Origin: Torymus aiolomorphi
Taxonomy: Eukaryota > Arthropoda > Insecta > Hymenoptera > Torymidae
DNA: 64,000 nt
Assembly (NCBI GenBank): GCA_036365515.1
Contig: CM070874.1
Span: 221,014,942 to 221,078,941, forward strand
Direction of reading: 5' to 3'
Shown: in pieces, positions 12,297-22,500 of the stretch
How positions within the stretch are numbered: the stretch's first letter is position 1
Layout: each line of letters opens with the position of its first letter
Notes under the pieces: model-generated
The model's input: only the letters and a program-made list of their open reading frames with translations
The model's database searches: none
What the model was told of the DNA's origin: nothing
Program-made: the position numbers and the translations under genes

Positions 12297-13364
12297 AAAA
12301 CCGCTACCAATTCATTGGCGCGTAGCTTCCTCAAACTTAATTTAGTGATCCCTTTAATTAATTTTTACTTCTAATATTTAAAATTTAATACTTTATCTTG
12401 TACGGTTAGACTAACTAGGAGAGGGTCATGGGTCCGGATTCAGCTTAAACTGTGCGTTATATCTTTTTTCGTAATGAACCGATTTTTTTGGGCAACAAAC
12501 TTGATCTGAAGATATATAAAAGCTAAATCTGTGCCAAATTTCAGGACGATTGGGTAATTTTTGCTATTGTTATCGTGCGACAACGAAAACGCAAATTTTT
12601 TCTAAAATAATTTTTTTCTAAAAAACAAATGAAGATAATCTCCTGAAATTTTAACAAAATATAGTCTTCTATAAATTTAATAACTGATTCAAATTTTAAG
12701 TCGATAAATCAAGTAATCTCTGACAAAATGTGAGTCAAAAATTTTTAAAAAAATTTTTAACTTCAAATATCTTTTTTCGTAATCGACCGATTTTTTTGGC
12801 AACGAACTCGATCTGAAGGTATATAAAAGCTACATCTGTGCCAAATTTCAGGACGATTGGATAATTTTTGCTCTAGTTATCGTGCGACAACGAAAACGCA
12901 AATTTTTTCTAAAATAATTTTTTTCTAAAAAAGAAATGAAGATAATCTCTTGAAATTTTAATCACATATAGTCTTCAATTAGTGTAATAACTGGTTAAAA
13001 TTTCAAGTCGATAAATAACATATCTTTTGAGAAATTAATTTATGAAATATAAAAAAGTTTTCCTTAATAACAAATGACAAAGTGAAGATATTTTAAATTT
13101 TGAAAAAGGAAAATATAGGTAATTTAAATACCTTTCAAGAAAAGTTTATTATATTATGTAATAATGACTGTAAGATATGAAAAAATCAAAAAACTAAAAA
13201 TTAAAAATCGTTTTTTGGTTATAAAACAAAAGAAAATCAATAAAAACTCAAATCCATCAGGGTACCTTTCTTTTCCCGCGGGACAAAGAGAATAAGCTTT
13301 ACCCGACGAAAATCGGTCGATTCGTTTCGGAGATATGAAGAGTTCAAATACACACACACACACA

Positions 13365-13433
<69 letters not shown>

Positions 13434-13562
13434 ATACACCCACGAAAACAAAAATGATCAAAATCAACTAATATACACATATATTGTCTTAAAATATCTT
13501 TTTGAACATTTTTTTTTCGAAAATTTTTTTCACCGTTACAAAGCATCCTCTATGAGGAAGCA
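12297..13562 (+). mobile_element. Helitron/HINE-like non-autonomous element, copy B
   Basis: Left end: CCGCTACCAATTCATTGG then GTAGCTTCCTCAA. Right end: hairpin GCATCCTC-TAT-GAGGAAGC at 13543-13561. A (CA)n tract at 13352-13431 sits in the same place as in copies A and D, preceded by the shared motif CGACGAAAATCGGT. About 190 bp starting near 12463 is repeated directly near 12762, an internal duplication with roughly 300-bp spacing. No coding frame. It lies just upstream of the transposase pseudogene and may have removed its first exon. Confidence 0.6.
13352..13431. repeat. (CA)n microsatellite inside HINE-like copy B
   Basis: Nearly uninterrupted CA dinucleotides with one GACA break, placed about 110 bp before the terminal hairpin of the host element. 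Confidence 0.95.
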
Positions 13563-13930
13563 ACATTACTTTTAGTAAATTTCTGTATATATATGTATTT
13601 GCGTTTATGCGGTTTTTCTGGGAGTTATTCTAAAAAAAAGGAGATACGTGTAGGTTATTCCGGGAAAATATTGAAAATTTTCAACTATATATTTTAAAAT
13701 AGTTATAGCGTTTTTCATTGTGTGGATTCAAGACAATTAACAAGTGCACTTCCGTAATTTCTGTTACGATTACGTGATAGAGCACTGTTCGAATATAAGG
13801 AATAAGCCATAAAACACATTTTCAAAAACACGTTACTAACGTGGTTTTTCCGGGAAGCCACAGATATTTTTTTGATTATAAGGCCTATTTGGTGTTAATA
13901 TTGCGTTATTGTGAATGATAATACAGTATT

Positions 13931-14098
13931 AAAACCCGTTGCCAATTTATTGGCTCGTATAGCTTCCTCCAAATTAATTATATAGGTACATACTTTTTAT
14001 ACTCGACAAACTTCTAACACCTTTATAATGATGTTTTTACAGCGATTTAACGAAACTTCAAATTTTGCCATTACAGATCTCTCTCTAGGAGGAAGCAA
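13931..14098 (+). mobile_element. Short HINE-like element, copy C
   Basis: A 168-bp miniature with the family's left end (CCCGTTGCCAATTTATTGGC then AGCTTCCTCC) and right end (CTCTCTCTAGGAGGAAGCAA). It lacks the internal body and microsatellite. It shows that both ends alone define the unit. Confidence 0.5.
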
Positions 14099-15569
14099 AC
14101 ACATTTTCAATTATAAAGAAGTATAAAATAATAACATTTTATTTAGAAAATTGATATTCTCTGACAAAAATAAATCACGTAATTTATCATATAATTTGTT
14201 TTGCGGTCTATTTTATTAATTTTTTGTCGTGAAGTAGTATCTAAACAGTATCGTTTGATTTTAAGGTTAGTTTTTTATTTTATGTACATTTTTCGATTCG
14301 TTAAAATTAACTTATTGATTTTCGGGGGATTTACACATTACATTAAAATAATGTAGAAACGAACACCATGTTTATTATTCAATACGGGGTGACTTCACCA
14401 GTGACGGAACGAATAATGAAATTGTAACTTTTGTTATTTAATTAAGAGGTTTAAAAATGGATTAAAAGTAAAACCCTTTTGAAATTTATATTCTAAAATG
14501 TTCAAACTTTACGTCGGTGAGCAAATTTTGAATAAAGAATCAAAGTAAAAATTTTATTTAATGAAACTCTGTAAATATCTCCTAAAAACCAGTAAAGGAA
14601 CACGCAACCTTAGTGTCTAAATACGTGTCACCAGTGCAAGAATACATCGTCAGTGAATAAACACTTAATAGCGGCGATTTTATGATGTTATTCTTAACAA
14701 GATAATTTCTTTTATGCAGAATCTTGATATAAAATGAAATAAAAATTTTCAAGGATTCGAAAACTATCGTCATGTTAGATAAACAATACATAGAAAGCTT
14801 GATATTTTCATATATATTATATATAAAGAAAATGTTCACTAACTGGTGACTGTTCCAATACTGGTGTAGTCATCCTATGTTACATTTTTCAATTGAACCT
14901 TTTCTTTTAAGAAAAGATCACATTAAAAATTTGAAACTATATTGAAATAAAAATATACACAAAATATTTTTCATATAGTTTGCGCATGTATGAAGTTCAA
15001 TAAAATCAAAGTTTACGAAAATTCAAGGCTTGAAATATGTCAAAGATAACTTGTTTAAAGCGGTCCAATACCTTTAAAACGGCGAAAAATTCAGTTTTTA
15101 TTTATTTCAATACAGAAACACATGTAGAATATTTTCCAATTTATTTTAAAGCGTTATCTATTTTTGTTCTAAAAATATAGACAAAACACCGATAAATAAG
15201 CTTCTAATTTGTTTTTTTTTTTAATTGACTTTTTCTTATTAATTAATAGTAATAATTTCTAGAAATTTTTTTCAAATATATTTGAAATTCTTCCTCTATA
15301 TCGTGTCTTTAAACAATGATGATGGATTTGTTATCACATCAATTTATTCGTGAAACAATATTTTAACCATTAATATTAATCATCAAAAATCAATATCATC
15401 TATGAATTGGATTTTTGACAAAAAGAAAACTAACTTAATTTGAATCTGAAACGGTCTTATGACGTTATGACAGTAAATTTACACCTCTATTCGGACAACC
15501 GGCAAAATAGCAACCTAACTTATCGACAGGAACTTTGTAACCTGCCTATATAACATTCTGCTAGCATCA
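14099..15569. other. AT-rich non-coding stretch
   Basis: No supported gene. The minus-strand frame at 14582-14839 has no known domain or splice context. I see no repeat shared with other parts of the window. Confidence 0.5.
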
Positions 15570-15577
15570 GTGTAAAC

Positions 15578-17310
15578 TAGAGGTGGGCGATATTTTCTAA
15601 AATATCGATATTACGTATCGATACGTATCGTACATTCAAGTATCGATATGACTAATATATCGTGCCTAAAATATCGATATTTAAAATATCGATTTCAATC
15701 AGCGTTAAAACCAGACAATTATTTAAACAATTTTAAACCGAAGTAGGCGGGGGATATGAGGTCCACGCATATTAGGGAATTACGTAGACGTGCAACAATA
15801 AGCAAGACAATTATTTAAACAATTTGTAAACCAAAGTAGGCGGGGGATATGAGGTCCACGCTTATTAGGGAATTACGAGATGCGCAACAATACGCAAGAT
15901 AATTATTTAAACAATTTTTAAACTCAAGTAGCCGAGGGACGGAAGGTCCACGCATATAAGGGAGTCATGTAGACGTGAAAAAATAAGCAAAACGATTATT
16001 TAAATAATTTTTTAACCCAAGTAGCTGGGGGATACGAGGTTCATGCGTATTGCGAAATTACGTAATTATGCATTAATAAGCAAGTAAGCAAGAGAATTAT
16101 TTGAATAATTTTTAAACCCAAGTAGCCGGGGGAAACGATGTCTCCGTATATTAGAAAATTACATGAAAGTGCTACAAAATAAGCAAAACAATTATTTAAA
16201 TAATTTTTAAACCAAAGTAAAAGAGTGACAATAAGCAAAACAATTATTTAAATAATTTTTAAACCAAAGTAAAAGGGCGACAATAAGCAAAACAATTATT
16301 TAAATAATTTTTAAACCAAAGTAGCCGGGGGTACCAAAGTTCACACATATTAGAGAATAACATAGAGTTACTTTGGTTTAAAAATCATTTAAATAATTGT
16401 TTTGCTTATCGTAGCACTTCTATGTTATTCCCTAATATGCGTGGACCTTGTTTCCCCCGGCTACTTTGGTTTCAAAATTATTTAAATAGTTGTTTTGCTT
16501 ATTGTCGCACTTCTATGTAATTCCCTCACATACGTGGACTTCGTTTCCCCCGGCTACTTTGGTTTACAAATTATTTAAATAATTGTTTTGCGTACTGTCG
16601 CACTTTTATGTAATTTCCTAATATGCGTGGACCTTGTTTCCCTCGGCTTTTTGGTTTAAAAATTATTTAAATAATTGTTTTGCTTATTGTCGCACTTCTA
16701 TGTAATTCCCTCACATACGTGGACCTCGTATCCCCCGGCTACTTTGGTTTAAAAATTATTTAAATAATTGTTTTGCTTATTGTCGCAGTTTTATTTAATA
16801 TCCTAATATGCGTGGACCTTGTTTCCCCCGGCTACTTTGGTTGAAAAATTATTTAAATAATTGTTTTGCTTATTGTCGCACTTTTATGTAATTTCCTAAT
16901 ATGTGTGGACCTTGTTTCCCCCGGCTACTTGAGTTTAGAAATTATTTAAATCATTGTTTTGCTTATCGTAGCACTTCTATGTTATTCTCTAATATGCGTG
17001 GACCTTGTTTCCCCCGGCTACTTTGGTTTAAAAATTATTTAAATAATTGTTTTGCTTTTTTTGTAGCACTTTTATTTAATTTTCTAATATTCCCCAAACG
17101 AAAGACGCGTTGCTGCTCGTATCCTGTAACCCGTAATTTAGTCGTTCGCCCCCCGCACACCTATAGGGACCCCGATATTTTTTTCCGAAATTGGAGTAAA
17201 CGTATCGATACAACCGAGTACCGGGTACGCAAAATATCGATACAAAATATCGATATTTTTCATTGGAAATATCGATATCTCTAAATATCGATAATTATCG
17301 CCCACCTCTA
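15578..17310. mobile_element. Complete non-autonomous hAT element (1733 bp)
   Basis: Ends are TAGAGGTGGGCGATA on the left and its inverse TATCGCCCACCTCTA on the right. The flanks are an exact 8-bp direct duplication, GTGTAAAC, at 15570-15577 and 17311-17318. An 8-bp duplication plus TIRs of this TAGRGGTGGGC type is typical of hAT elements. Inside, about eight units of roughly 93 bp (core ATTATTTAAATAATT, then GTAGCCGGGGGA and a CCACGC...TATTAGG segment) run one way to about 16370. They then run in inverted orientation to about 17090. Nine exact TATCGATA palindromes cluster within 110 bp of the ends (four left, five right). No transposase frame is present, so mobility would need a hAT transposase in trans. 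Confidence 0.9.
15710..17090. repeat. Head-to-head minisatellite arms inside the hAT element
   Basis: Units of about 93 bp repeat in one orientation to about 16345 (with some shortened 49-bp units near 16200-16300) and in the opposite orientation from about 16370. This gives a near-perfect large inverted repeat that could fold into a long hairpin. Confidence 0.9.
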
Positions 17311-17318
17311 GTGTAAAC

Positions 17319-18184
17319 ACAGCTGTGTTTTAACAAAACCACTGTGATGTTACTAGTAGCTTGTTTATACAAAGTTTTTGTCTTACATTTTGTATACTAT
17401 ATGGGAATTAAGGTATATTTATAAAAAGTTCTTAAAAGTGTAATACGAGTTTAAAGTGAAAGTTGAATTAGTTTTGAGTAGAAGGTTTTGTAACAGCTTG
17501 TACTTGAAATTTTATTAGAAACTTTATCTAATAAAGTTTATACAATACTTACTGTAACAAAAAAATATTTAGTGCATGTCCACATTTATATCAACTTTAG
17601 AAGAAAGCGAAAGATATATTACAGAGCACAAGAATATTAGACCTTTGGTTCTGCCAGAAACCTACTGTCGACTGAATCTTACAACAGTTACTAAATCTCT
17701 CAACTCTCAAAATAGTTTTGTACTACAATGAATATGAGTCGTGTTCTCTTTATTACGTTATGTTGTTGTGAAATAGAATAATCAAGAAAATGTAAAAAAG
17801 CTCATCCCATCAGAGATTATTAACAGAAGATCATAATTAGAAATGTTGCTGCTGTATAAACATTTTTTGAAAGCATTTGGTCATAGCGCTGTTTTAGTAA
17901 CATGCATTCAGGATTTTAGATTTCCCAATACATTCTACATTTATCTCAGTATAATCTAATGTGTGTGAGAAAGTTTATTAAAAATATCCGGCTACAAAAG
18001 CACCAAAGGAACTTGTATATTAAACCACTAAATAATACTTGACTGACTGATGTAGATATGGCTGTTGCTTTTATGAATGAACTAGTGAAAATAAATTCTC
18101 CTCAAAACTGTCAAACACGATACCAGACTCAACTTTGAAAGCATTTTTCTAATTATTTTCCCTTTAAAAATTTTATAATAAATA
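17319..18184. other. AT-rich stretch without recognised features
   Basis: Flanks the hAT insertion on the right. No coding frame with splice context or homology was recognised on either strand. Confidence 0.5.
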
Positions 18185-18441
18185 CACTAAGAGAAATGTT
18201 GTAGGAAAATTTACTATAAATGAATGTAAGAGGAATTACTATAGTCTATAGAAACTTTGGGACAGACTCGAATTATCATAAAATTTACTACAATTTGTAG
18301 TAAAAATTGCTGTATACATAATAAAAATTACTCAAAACATAGGAGTTTTTACTATAAATTGTAGTAAATTTTATGATAATTTGAGTCTGTCCCACGGTTA
18401 CTATAAATATAGTCATTTTTCCTAAACCATTTTTCTCTGTG
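18185..18441. mobile_element. MITE-like palindromic element
   Basis: The left arm (from CACTAAGAGAAATG) and right arm (ending TTTTTCTCTGTG) are imperfect inverted repeats of about 120 bp. The most conserved part is GGGACAGACTC followed by AATTATCATAAAATTTACTA. No clear target duplication is visible. The CACTA/CACAG termini make a CACTA-derived MITE possible but unproven. Confidence 0.55.
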
Positions 18442-18498
18442 TCCTTATTTATATATAAATAATTAATACACAATCTAATTGTATAAAAATATTTGTAT

Positions 18499-19913
18499 TG
18501 TCACGGCCTGCCGTACCGACGTCGGTAATTAGTAAGTTCCTGGTAGTGAACGCTAGAGGGCGCGTCGATGCAGAATTGGAGCTGCATCGACGAGACGACG
18601 AGCGAGCCAGCGCGGGAGACGCGACCGGCATCAATGTGGTTGTTATCATTCGGACAGAAACGCGCGCGGAAGTGAATTCGCGGAGAGATCGCGTTTTCCG
18701 CGATAAGTAGTGAAGTATTTCTCTGTTTCAACCTCAGGAATGCAGGCGTGATGCATCCTGAGGCTAATATCATTGTTCTAGAAATGTGTTATACCGTACT
18801 TTCGACGGAAACACGAGGAGAGCTCAGAGATAGTACGACAGGCTAGAACTGCCTGTCGTACTCCCGAACCAGCAACATCCTAGTGCAGTAAGCATGTTCG
18901 CCTGGCACGAAAGCAGCAGAGAGTATCACGAGAGGCGATACAATGAAGCCAGCCCAGCAGCGAGGATGCTTGCGAAAAACCTAGACCACACCGTATGAAT
19001 CTAACCTACAATAGCGGTGAGCGTGCACGTATCAACCGCGTCGCGAGTAAGTACGCGTAACCGTTTGTCCAGGCTCGTCGCCACCTGGACAGCGGCCCCG
19101 AATAGGCGTTCTTGTGCGGAGAGAGCGAGCGTAGAGAGAGCACAGGCTCGGGTCATCAACCTTAGAAGGTCACCGACAATGATTTAGCTTGCCGGCAGTT
19201 TGTAACCGGCAAGTGCGCATAAGAAGTACGCAGACGACATGCGTTAGTAGCCTGTTCTCTCTCAGGCTAAGTTAAGTGTGTGTGTGTGTCGCGACACGCG
19301 AGCGCAGCCGCTCTCTCACTCGCGTAGACGATGAGTACGCTACGTATATTACTGTAGACGCGAGGCTTATGTTACCGCGCGTATACTGCGTATATTACCG
19401 CGAGCGTGACGTCAGCCCTCGAGACAGCTGACGTCTGAGATAACGTGCTGGCGCACCGTTAGGTAGGGAAATTAACCTATTTCAATGCGACACTTCCACT
19501 GTCTAAATTATTAATTATTCATTTAACTTCATCATCTTTTATTGAATAAACAATAGTCTTTTATTATTAACTTTAACTGTTCGAGTTATTATTTCGCGAC
19601 CTTAGTCATTCCCCGCTCCCCGCCGCCTCCGCAGTCGTTACGTAAGAGAAAACGTATCGTTTCATCTGAGCAGCCGGCACACGAACCAGTGAACGAGAGG
19701 AGAGTTCGAGTCACTGGTGAGAAACAAAGCGCAAGTCTTCGAGTTGCGTGTTGCACGGTAATTAACCAGATTAGGTTAACATTGCACGACGTTGTAGCGT
19801 CTGTTGCCTAATCTGGCTATTCTATCTCCGGGAGTTGAACCGAGAGATATGGACTTGAACCGCTAAGGTACACAGGTGAAACGTGCCTTAGCCCGAAAAT
19901 CTACCCCGTGACA
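18499..19913. mobile_element. Solo LTR (1415 bp) with GTAT target duplication
   Basis: The block starts TGTCACGG and ends CCGTGACA, a TG...CA terminal pair with an 8-bp inverted terminal match. It is flanked by the 4-bp direct repeat GTAT (18495-18498 and 19914-19917). It is much more GC-rich than its flanks and has an AATAAA signal near 19543. No gag or pol is attached. This is the product expected when two LTRs of a Ty3/gypsy or BEL/Pao element recombine and delete the interior. Orientation and family cannot be set from the LTR alone. Confidence 0.85.
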
Positions 19914-20215
19914 GTATCTATTCTTGTACATAAATTAATAAAGTTTATCTCATAATGTACTACACAAAATCATCTTTATATATTAAGTGTATCTATCATT
20001 ACAAAAGAACGTATGAATAATAAGTTTTTATTACATTTTTTTTTATTAGAATATGACAAAACCTTTGTAGGTCAATTTTGCAAATTTATTTTTCAAATTT
20101 AACCGGTACCAATATTTGAAAAATATATATGTATTTAAACTATTACAATGATTCTCAAGAACCTAATGTAAATAACTATTACATATTTGAGTTTATTTTA
20201 ACACCATTTACTTAC

Positions 20216-21172
20216 TTGAAACCTTCCGTCCTCAGAATCAGTGAAGCCATAAATTAGATTGCCATCTCTTGATATATTCTCAAATATATTTTGTGTCTAT
20301 AAAATAAAGATTATTATCAAGAATACTATTATTAAGTAGACTTTAAAAAAATAGTTTATAACATTTTTATGAATAATAAATACTTTATCATCACATATGG
20401 ATATTTATACTGCAATTTGAGACTAAATCATCTTATAAGTCTCTTTTATATTAATAAAATTTATTGTTGTGAGTACAAGCGTATAATCTTACAATTAGTA
20501 CCTGTTCAGAAGATGATGTTATACTAGACTGTTCCATTGGAGTCGATTGACGTATGTTATTTTGCTCCATAAATATATCTTCTATAGATGAAAATGTGCA
20601 ATCATGTTGCTCCATAACGAGCATGTTGTCATTAGCTATATGTTCAATTGATGTTTCTGATTCAGTCGTACTTTGATTTAAAGATGAAGAATTATTTACT
20701 ATTTTCAGAAATATCAGTAGATGATGATGACGTTGATAGGTTGTTACAAATTTGCTATATCAGAATTATAATTTATAATAAATACACATTTTCTATCAAA
20801 ATAGTAAATTATTATAAATATTAACATATTATTATCATGATTTAGAGCTTTAAAATAAAAATAAATGTATGCAAACTTGAGATGCTATTTAATTATACAT
20901 TAATTACGTTTTAATTGATTAAATTTGATTTTTAACTATAGTATTCTAAAGTAAAAAATTATTAATCAGATCATAATTTTTTTTTAATTATTAACCTCGA
21001 AAAAAACTAGTTATAAACGATTTTTCAATAACATAATTATCTGCCACTGAATATCTTTATAACCGTCACTTGAATCATCATCACTACTACTTATTTCACG
21101 ACGTCTTCGAAATCTTGTTGTTCTTGACATATTATCAACAGACTTATCGAGAAAACGCTTATATCTCCTCAT
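20216..21172 (-). CDS. 5' exons of an unknown minus-strand gene (copy 1)
   Basis: Three exons fit one frame: 21064-21172 (start MRRYKRFLDKSVDN, then basic TTRFRRRREISSSDDDSS), 20502-20698 (acidic, Ser/Glu-rich, with three MEQ motifs) and 20216-20296 (TQNIFENISRDGNLIYGF then TDSEDGRFQ). The last junctions are good (TTTTATAG| acceptor and CAA|GTAAGT donor), and phases agree (1, 0, 0); the first donor (GACG|GTTATA) is weak. No known domain was recognised. The basic then acidic, disordered character resembles N-termini of transposon-encoded proteins. The gene's continuation at lower coordinates was not found, perhaps displaced by the solo LTR. A second copy of this segment lies at 26964-36920. 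Confidence 0.45.
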
Positions 21173-22285
21173 TATTAAAAACAAAAACTAGCACAAAAAA
21201 ATCTTTTGTCAATCTTTATAAAAAACGAATGCCCCGTAAGCAAAATATTTATAAAGTTATAATTCTGCAAGCGTCAGTTATGATTTAAACAGTTGAGAAA
21301 GAGTCAATTCAAAATGTAACTTTGAATTTCTATCTATACATATACAATAGTATACTTATGGTCGCTCTCTCTCTCCCCTCCCTCCCTCTCTGTTTTAAGT
21401 ACAATTATACAGCGCACGATTTGTTGAGAAGATATTATAGTACCCACCCTGTTGAAAATATCCATGTGGATTTTACACTGATTTCCACATGGAATCCATA
21501 TGGAATCCATATGGAATCTATACGGATTCCATATGGATTCCATGTCGATTCCATGTGGAAATCAGTCCCAAATCGTCCTGTGGACTTCCACATGGAATTC
21601 CATATAGATTTCCTTATGAATTTTTCTACAAACATTTGTAAAACAAAATCCGTATGGATTTCCATGTAGATTTCCATGGGGAAATCCAGGTAAAACCGAC
21701 ATGATCCATATAGATTTCCACATGGATTTCCATATGGTAATTTTAATGTTTATAAAAATGTTTATTTATAAAATTGTTATATTTTTTTTTACTAGGATAC
21801 ATATTTTTGACAACAAGTACTGTAGAATCTTTTCGAAGAATTACATAAGAGGAAATTATAGTTTATAATTTTTTATGCTTTACTGATATGGTAAAAAACG
21901 TATCCCTAGTAAAAAAATTTAAAAATTTTATAAATAAACATTTTTATAAACATTTAAATTACCACATGGAAATCCATATAGAAATCTACATGGATCATAT
22001 CGTTTTTACCTGGATTTCTCCATGGAAAACTACATGGAAATCCATACGGATTTTGTTTTACAAATGTTTGTAGAAAAATTCATATAGAAATCTATATGGA
22101 ATTCCATGTGGAAATCCACAGGATGATTTGGGACTGATTTCCACATGGAATCCACGTGGAATCCATATGGAATCCGTATAGATTCCATATGGATTCCATA
22201 TGGATTCCATGTGGAAATCAATGTAAAATCCACATGGATATTTTCAAGAGGGCAATCAGATAACCCCGTTTTCACTTTTAGTGTG
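20550..22285. repeat. Duplicated segment, copy 1 (interrupted by a foldback element)
   Basis: From ACGTATGTTATTTTGCTCC through exons 2 and 1 of the unknown gene and its upstream region to a (GT)n tract, this segment matches a second direct copy split across 26964-26990, 31238-31345 and 36088-36920. Both copies share long stretches with only scattered differences. Copy 1 carries the extra 806-bp insertion at 21447-22252. Confidence 0.9.
21447..22252. mobile_element. Foldback element with long TIRs (806 bp)
   Basis: Ends CCCTGTTGAAAATATCC and GGATATTTTCAAGAGGG begin inverted arms of about 250 bp made largely of a short repeated word (TCCATATGGAA and variants). The empty counterpart at 36885-36900 reads TACCCAATCAG. 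The filled site reads TACCCA-element-CAATCAG, so the insertion duplicated CA. A smaller relative with the same tips (CCTATTGAAAATATCCAG) is at 54984-55170. There is no coding capacity, and the superfamily is not assigned. Confidence 0.8.
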
Positions 22286-22500
22286 TGTGTGTGTGAGTGT
22301 ATTTTTTTTTTTTTGGAGGAGGTTAGGAAAAATGCATTTACGCATACGAGATGTTATGTAGGACTCGACCATTTCTGGCAATACCTACTCAAACCCCCTG
22401 CTGTTGTTCTATAGCAGGGCCTCCCCCGACTGTAATTCCCACCGCGGAAACCGCCGTTAGGCATTACTTCGCGGAGGGCAGTCGCAGCCTCTACGGCCCT

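Noticed and set aside
21322..22275. Open frames rich in MWKSTWNPYGIH-type repeats on both strands
   Set aside because: They are translations of the palindromic foldback element's repeated word.
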